A stretch of DNA of 64,000 nucleotides from Solimonas_A sp052035235 (GTDB taxonomy: Bacteria > Pseudomonadota > Gammaproteobacteria > Nevskiales > Nevskiaceae): the NCBI GenBank assembly GCA_052035235.1, contig JBPOHT010000019.1, positions 62,001 through 126,000 on the forward strand, in the 5' to 3' direction. Each line of letters begins with the position of its first letter. The first letter of the stretch is position 1. Under the pieces are notes generated by a model. The model did not search any database, was not told the origin of the DNA, and saw only the letters and a program-made list of their open reading frames with translations. Shown in pieces: positions 59,275-64,000 of this stretch. The position numbers were made by a program, and so were the translations under genes.

Positions 59275-59299
59275 GTATTTTGTATCATGTAAAATACAA
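59275..59299. promoter_or_regulatory. TetR-type operator in the divergent S9-peptidase/TetR gap
   Basis: GTATTTT (59275-59281) and AAAATAC (59291-59297) enclose a 9-bp spacer; TTGTAT (59280-59285) and ATACAA (59294-59299) form an overlapping second pairing. The 82-bp gap is AT-rich and serves both genes, so the TetR protein encoded just downstream is the obvious binder. Confidence 0.65.
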
Positions 59300-59317
59300 G
59301 ACCGTCAAATAGTCTGG

Positions 59318-59977
59318 ATGAACATGAGCGAAGTAAAACTCAAGGCAGTTGCGACAGCCAGCGGCGGCCGACCAGCCAAGATTTCGCGTGAGCGGATTCT
59401 GCAGGAAGCGCGGCAGCTCGGAGCGGGCGAACTGACCTTTGCACGCATTGCAGAACGCCTGGGCGTGCGCCAGCAGGCGCTCTACTACCACTTCGATTCG
59501 CGCGACGACCTGCTGCATGCGATCGCCCTGGACTTGTCCAGGGAATTCGACCTGCAGTCCGGGAACCCGAAGCGATGGAGGTCCTGGCTGGAAGAGACCG
59601 GTCTGCGCTTCTATGACGTCCTGGTCGCCAATCCGGTGGTCCTCGAAACCTCCAACTGGCGTGGCTTGGCCAGGTTCGGCCTGCCCTTGCTGGAAGCGGC
59701 ACTGGAGACCTTGCAAGGTGCGGGCTACACCCTGGAGGAAGCCGGGCGAGCCTGGGACGTGGTCGCCGACCTGGCCTATGCGGAAGCCCGCACCCTGGCC
59801 GAGTCCAGGAAGGCCGGCCCCATGCCCGCGCGCATCGACCTGGACGAGATCGCCGGCCGGCCGATGCCGTACATCCGCGCCTACTACGCGCAAATCGAAA
59901 AGCTGCCGCGGAAGCGCTTCGCCGACACGCTGCACTGGCTGGTGACCGCGCTCCCGCGACCCCGGCCGCGTAAATGA
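59318..59977 (+). CDS. TetR-family transcriptional regulator
   Basis: A 219-residue regulator. The N-terminal helix-turn-helix is GELTFARIAERLGVRQQALYYHFDSRDDL. The C-terminal ligand-binding region is of the TetR_C type with Trp-rich segments (SNWRGLARFGLPLLEAAL). ATG at 59318 or 59324 are both possible. It is divergent from the S9 peptidase operon and runs with the TonB receptor, 18 bp from its start, so it probably senses the substrate and derepresses both sides. Confidence 0.92.
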   Translation: MNMSEVKLKAVATASGGRPAKISRERILQEARQLGAGELTFARIAERLGVRQQALYYHFDSRDDLLHAIALDLSREFDLQSGNPKRWRSWLEETGLRFYDVLVANPVVLETSNWRGLARFGLPLLEAALETLQGAGYTLEEAGRAWDVVADLAYAEARTLAESRKAGPMPARIDLDEIAGRPMPYIRAYYAQIEKLPRKRFADTLHWLVTALPRPRPRK

Positions 59978-59995
59978 TCTGACGTGAGAACGACC

Positions 59996-62458
59996 ATGCT
60001 GCAAGTATCGAAATTCGCTGTCGTCATGCTGGGCCTCTGCGGCGCCACCCTGCCTGCGCTCGCCCAGGAGCCCGCACCTGCACCCGAGCCTCGAAGCGAT
60101 GCGGAACTCTCGCTGGACGAACTGCTCGAGCTAAGCGACGCCCCGGCTCCGGCGGAACCGGAGCCCGCAGCAGCAGGGCCGGCCGCCCCCACTCCCGCCA
60201 CGGCGCCGGCTGCGGCCCCTGCCGAGAACGATACCGGCCTGGCCGAAATCCTGCCGACGATTCCCGTCGCCGAGCAGGCGTCGCCCACGCCTGAGCTCAA
60301 GGAGGCGCCGGTCTCGCGCAGCATCGAGGAGATCGTGGTCACCGCAACCAAGCGCGAGATGTCGGCCCGCGATATCCCGGTATCGATCAACGCCAAGACC
60401 GGTGAAGCCCTGGAGAAGATGGGCGCCCGCGATATCCAGGACTACATCGCCACCGTGCCCGGCATCACCCTGCAGGAAGGCACCAACGGCGAGGCCGGCG
60501 GACGCAAGATCACGGTACGCGGCGTCGGACCCAGCGAGGTCGGCGGCGTTTCAGGCAACCAGACCGTGGGGCAGTTCATCGGCGATATCCCGATGACCGA
60601 TCCCTACTCCAATTTCGTCACCCCCGACCTCGATCCTTTCGATCTGCAGACCGTAGAGATTCTAAAGGGGCCTCAGGGCACCTACTTTGGCGCTTCCGCG
60701 CTGAACGGTGCGATCCGCTACGTGCCGACCAAGCCGCAGCTGGGCGAATGGGGCCTTCGCGGTTTTGCCGAGGCACTCAGTATCTCCGACGGAGGCATGG
60801 ACGGGACCTACGCCGCCGCGGTGAACGTGCCGGTGGGTGAGACCTTCGCCATGCGAGCAACCGGCGTGTTGCAGAACACGCCCGGATACATCGACAACCT
60901 GCAACGCGGCAAGGAAGACGCGGACAGTCGCGAAAAGTGGAGCGCTCGCGGCGCGCTGCGCTGGCAAGCCACGGACCGGCTCGAGTTCAACCTGATGTAT
61001 CTCGAACAGGAGGGCCGGAAGAACGACATCCTGGACGTGGACAACACGAACCAGCAGCTGACGAACAACTCGCATCCCGGGCCGAGCAGCATCGAGACCG
61101 GCTTCGACCTGGCCAGCCTCGATGTCCGCTACGACATGGACGATTGGGGGACTCTCGTCTGGCAAAGTTCGCTGCAGCACAAGAGCGTTCTGGGCGACGT
61201 GGACGGCACGCTGTTCACGGGACCGCAGGGCCTGCGGAACATCCGCGCGTACACGAAAACGGAGGTGGAGGGCACCACGCACGAACTTCGACTGGTCTCC
61301 CCCGGAGGTGGAGACTGGAGCTGGATCGTGGGCGCCTTCCTGCTTGACTACAGTGCCGACTTCTTTAACGACGCCTACATCGTAGGTACCGCCCTGCCAC
61401 TACCGCCCCTGCCGATTCTCGATCAGTTCCTGGGGCCTCGTGGCCTGTCGTACGGAACCAACAGCGTCAGTCCGGAGGCACGGGAAACCTCGCTCTACGG
61501 CGAGTTGACGCGCCGCCTGGGCAGCGACTGGGAATTGACCCTGGGCGCCCGTTTCTACAAGACCCAGATTTCGGGTACCGCTGTCTCGGGTGGACTCCTG
61601 GGCCTGCTGGTCCCGGATTCGGATATCGACCTGCGCGACCAGGGCGTCAGTCCGAAAGCATCCTTGTCTTGGAGGCCGACCGACTCATTGATGATCTACA
61701 CCACCGTTGCCCGGGGCTTCCAGTTCGGCGGCATCAACACCAACGTCTCAGGCCTGCCCTTCGACAATCCGCTGACGGGCCCGCCCGTGCCACCCTCTTT
61801 CGAATCCAGCAGCCTGTGGAGCCGGGAAATCGGCATCCGGACCGATTGGCTCGACAACACGCTGCGTGCGGACCTGGTGCTGTATGACCTGGACTGGAGT
61901 GACGCGCAGTTCGTGGAGAAGAGCGACAACCTGGTCATCGATACCATCTACGTCTCGAACGTAGGAAAGGTCCGCAGCCAGGGCGTCGAGGCTTCCATGA
62001 TCTACCTGACACCGCTGGACGGCCTGACCCTGAACCTGGCCGTCGGCTATTCGCGTGCAGTGACGGCCACCCCCTACACGGCGGCGGACGGAGCAATCGT
62101 GCCCTCCGGCACGGAAGTGCCCAATACACCCCGGCTGCAGACGGCGACCACCCTGGCATACAGCCACTCGTTCGGCCCCTGGCTGGCCGGCGGGTCGATC
62201 GGCCATACCTATGCCAGCCGTGCCTACGACACGATCCTGCAAGATCACGAGATATTCGATTACGAAGCCTTCAACCTGGGCCTGAACCTCGCACGTCCAG
62301 ACCTGGCCGGGGCTCCCGCGCTGAGCTTCGGCGTCACCAATCTCACCGACGAGCGTGGCGTCGTGGGGCGCAGCAGCGTGACGGGCCTGTCGACGCCCTC
62401 GTACATCTTCATCCGCCCCCGCACCTTCACGCTGAGGCTGTCGTTCGAGTTCAAATGA
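59996..62458 (+). CDS. TonB-dependent receptor of the peptidase locus
   Basis: An 820-residue receptor. The leader FAVVMLGLCGATLPALAQ is followed by LSLDELLELSDAP and an Ala/Pro-rich linker of about 70 residues, then the TonB box IEEIVVTATKREMSARDIP, the plug motif LKGPQGTYFGASALNGAI, and a barrel ending FTLRLSFEFK. I chose ATG at 59996; a GTG 4 codons upstream is an alternative. Both receptors in the window share the same N-terminal layout. Its position beside cytosolic peptidases suggests uptake of a peptide or peptide-linked compound. Confidence 0.92.
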   Translation: MLQVSKFAVVMLGLCGATLPALAQEPAPAPEPRSDAELSLDELLELSDAPAPAEPEPAAAGPAAPTPATAPAAAPAENDTGLAEILPTIPVAEQASPTPELKEAPVSRSIEEIVVTATKREMSARDIPVSINAKTGEALEKMGARDIQDYIATVPGITLQEGTNGEAGGRKITVRGVGPSEVGGVSGNQTVGQFIGDIPMTDPYSNFVTPDLDPFDLQTVEILKGPQGTYFGASALNGAIRYVPTKPQLGEWGLRGFAEALSISDGGMDGTYAAAVNVPVGETFAMRATGVLQNTPGYIDNLQRGKEDADSREKWSARGALRWQATDRLEFNLMYLEQEGRKNDILDVDNTNQQLTNNSHPGPSSIETGFDLASLDVRYDMDDWGTLVWQSSLQHKSVLGDVDGTLFTGPQGLRNIRAYTKTEVEGTTHELRLVSPGGGDWSWIVGAFLLDYSADFFNDAYIVGTALPLPPLPILDQFLGPRGLSYGTNSVSPEARETSLYGELTRRLGSDWELTLGARFYKTQISGTAVSGGLLGLLVPDSDIDLRDQGVSPKASLSWRPTDSLMIYTTVARGFQFGGINTNVSGLPFDNPLTGPPVPPSFESSSLWSREIGIRTDWLDNTLRADLVLYDLDWSDAQFVEKSDNLVIDTIYVSNVGKVRSQGVEASMIYLTPLDGLTLNLAVGYSRAVTATPYTAADGAIVPSGTEVPNTPRLQTATTLAYSHSFGPWLAGGSIGHTYASRAYDTILQDHEIFDYEAFNLGLNLARPDLAGAPALSFGVTNLTDERGVVGRSSVTGLSTPSYIFIRPRTFTLRLSFEFK

Positions 62459-62497
62459 GGCAATCCCCCGCTGCATGCCACCACGGAGTTGCCTCCC

Positions 62498-63406
62498 ATG
62501 AGCGGTGAATTCGAGGCCCTGCCGCTGCCGGTCGAGACGATGTTCCGTCGCACGCGGTACTTCGAGATCGACTCGGCCAAGACCGGCGCCCGCTACGCCA
62601 TCTGGGTCTCGACACCGGCGGCCTACGAGCAGAAGCCGGAGCAGGCCTTCCCGGTGATCTACACGCCGGATGGCAATGCCGCGGCATTGACTGCCGCGGG
62701 CATCGCCAATGCCGGCGCCTTCGACCCGATCAATCCGGTGCAGTCTTCCATCCAGGTTTCGGTGGGCTACACCGGTGACGACATCGACCGTGCCCTCGCG
62801 GTCCGGGCGCGGGACCTGCTGCCTCCGGGGGAATTCCTGCCGCCCGACGTCGAGCGCGACATGCCGCAGTACGTGGCCATGGGCATTCTCGACCAGGCGG
62901 GGGCTGACCTCTACCTGCACAACCTGAAGAACCCTGCGGCGGATCGCTTTCTTGCGTTCCTGGAGGAAGAGCTTCATCCATTCATCGCAGCGAACTACCG
63001 GGTTCAATCCGACAACCTGGGTTTGTTCGGCCACTCCTACGGCGGACTCTTCGCCACCTATGCCGCGCTGCAAGCGTCCTCGATCTTCCGCAACTTCGGC
63101 GCCAGCAGCCCGGGGATCGCCCTCGAGAAGTCCGCGGTCTTCAAGCTGTACGCGGATGCCGTATCGCGTGGCGACATCAGCGATCGCCGGCTGCTGATGA
63201 TGTGCGCCACGCGTGAGCTGACGGCGCCCAGCCTGTATCAGCCCCTGGTAGGCGGAGGCACCATCGAGTTCATCCGCATGGCGGGCACCACGCCGCTCAA
63301 GGGCCTGAGCTTCAGCAGCCGGCTGATCGAACACGAGTCGCATGTCTCGGTGTACATGCCGGCGATGTTCGAGTTCCTGCGACAGTTCTATCCGGGCAAG
63401 GCCTAG
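62498..63406 (+). CDS. Alpha/beta-hydrolase esterase (Fes/IroE-like fold)
   Basis: A 302-residue hydrolase. The nucleophile block is LGLFGHSYGGLFATYAAL, with YTPDGNAAALTAAG early and a C-terminal EHESHVSVYMPAM (His). This resembles the esterase family of siderophore esterases (IroE, BesA) and S-formylglutathione hydrolase, which is notable next to a TonB receptor. ATG at 62498 has GGAG 9 bases upstream. No signal peptide, so it is cytosolic. Hydrolysis of an imported ester is plausible. Confidence 0.8.
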   Translation: MSGEFEALPLPVETMFRRTRYFEIDSAKTGARYAIWVSTPAAYEQKPEQAFPVIYTPDGNAAALTAAGIANAGAFDPINPVQSSIQVSVGYTGDDIDRALAVRARDLLPPGEFLPPDVERDMPQYVAMGILDQAGADLYLHNLKNPAADRFLAFLEEELHPFIAANYRVQSDNLGLFGHSYGGLFATYAALQASSIFRNFGASSPGIALEKSAVFKLYADAVSRGDISDRRLLMMCATRELTAPSLYQPLVGGGTIEFIRMAGTTPLKGLSFSSRLIEHESHVSVYMPAMFEFLRQFYPGKA

Positions 63407-63556
63407 GGCGGCTACATCTGCCATAAGTCGCCCTTATGGCGCGCATAAGCAGTATTCGCTGTTTTCGCCGGGGTGGCGCCGTCAGAATCGTTGGCGCAGC
63501 CAGCGAGCGCGCCGATCTTCCCGCGGGCGTGACCAGGATGGCCACCCGGAGAGCCC

Positions 63557-64000
63557 ATGCGCTTCATCAAACGCCTGATCCTTGCCGCCCTCGCGATCCT
63601 TGTCGCCGTCGTGGCGCTGGTCGTCTGGTTCATCGGACCGACCACGCTGCGACTCATGGATCCCGGACTGCTCATGGGCATCCCGGCCGGCATCGTGCAG
63701 ATCAGCCAGCCGACCGCGACCCTGGCCGAACGCCAGGCGGCAGGCGGTCCCTTGGTCTACACCGAGAAATTCATCCCGGGGGCAGAGGGCGATCCGCCGG
63801 TCCGCATCGTCATCGTCGAGCCCAGGGATGCCACGCCAGGCCGGCCAGGTCTCCTCGACATCCACGGCGGCGGCTTCATGTACGGCTCGCCGGAATCGAG
63901 CCTGACGACCCTCGTCGAAGGGCTGGTGCCGAAGCTCGGCATCACCGTGGTATCGGTGGACTATCGGCTGGCTCCCGCCACCCGCTATCCGGGGTCGCTG
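63557..64000 (+). CDS. Alpha/beta-hydrolase fold-3 (HSL-like), incomplete at the window end
   Basis: The first 148 codons are present and the gene continues past 64000. An N-terminal membrane helix (LILAALAILVAVVALVVWFIG) precedes the hormone-sensitive-lipase oxyanion motif LLDIHGGGFMYGSPES. The nucleophile Ser and the triad are outside the window. ATG at 63557 has GGAG 5 bases upstream. It is probably a membrane-anchored esterase. Confidence 0.82.
   Translation, partial: MRFIKRLILAALAILVAVVALVVWFIGPTTLRLMDPGLLMGIPAGIVQISQPTATLAERQAAGGPLVYTEKFIPGAEGDPPVRIVIVEPRDATPGRPGLLDIHGGGFMYGSPESSLTTLVEGLVPKLGITVVSVDYRLAPATRYPGSL

Overview
The window is dense, G+C-rich DNA of a gammaproteobacterial type. 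Two TonB-dependent receptors with long Ala/Pro-rich N-terminal linkers, an RND pump, a cis/trans fatty-acid isomerase, several CoA ligases, a Rieske oxygenase and a sigma-54 two-component system together suggest an aerobic degrader of hydrophobic compounds, perhaps of the Nevskiales/Solimonadaceae kind. That placement is inference; there is no rRNA or other taxonomic marker. I saw no tRNA, rRNA, CRISPR array, prophage or intact insertion sequence.

Region 1 (1-19,400) is a catabolic and transport block. It has an SDR, a carboxymuconolactone-decarboxylase-like protein and a CoA ligase on the minus strand, a divergent second CoA ligase, then an AraC regulator, an SMP-30-like propeller and a Rieske oxygenase alpha subunit on the plus strand. 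An RND pump with its membrane-fusion lipoprotein follows, preceded by a good sigma-70 promoter with an operator palindrome. Next come a TonB receptor, a MaoC-like dehydratase and a third CoA ligase. Divergent from that last pair lies a decayed AraC-type regulator.

Region 2 (19,571-28,812) is the most interesting part. A compact minus-strand operon encodes a thermostable-hemolysin-family protein, an AMP-dependent ligase with an unusual A10 motif, a heme-oxygenase-like (TenA/PqqC/UndA-fold) putative diiron enzyme, an SDR and a TPR protein. It starts at a sequence that matches the sigma-54 consensus exactly (23,919-23,934), with an imperfect inverted repeat about 100 bp upstream. Beside it are a periplasmic-binding-protein fragment, a porin-like barrel and a divergent histidine kinase plus NtrC-type (GAFTGA) regulator. 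The parts fit a sensed, sigma-54-switched acyl-modification pathway.

Region 3 (28,983-36,453) holds a YcaQ-like protein, an ABC exporter half-transporter, a CocE-type lipoprotein hydrolase and an unidentified coiled-coil lipoprotein. Region 4 (37,256-40,248) is an arsenic operon: arsR, a broken arsI remnant, thioredoxin-type arsC, an aquaglyceroporin, glutaredoxin-type arsC and arsH, with no ArsB or Acr3 pump. Region 5 (40,411-53,618) is mixed housekeeping and stress: an alpha/beta hydrolase with Cti, a small membrane peptide, a hemerythrin-like protein, two GNATs, two copies of a 187-bp repeat, an AlaA-type aminotransferase, an RlmN-like radical-SAM protein, a DUF349 protein, a DHFR/RibD-like reductase and an Xni-like nuclease, followed by two perfect DnaA boxes in inverted orientation.

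Region 6 (53,797-64,000) is a peptide- or ester-use locus. Three peptidases without signal peptides (S9, M19, DUF885) and a 133-residue protein are transcribed away from a TetR regulator, a TonB receptor and two alpha/beta hydrolases, with a TetR-like palindrome between the divergent units.
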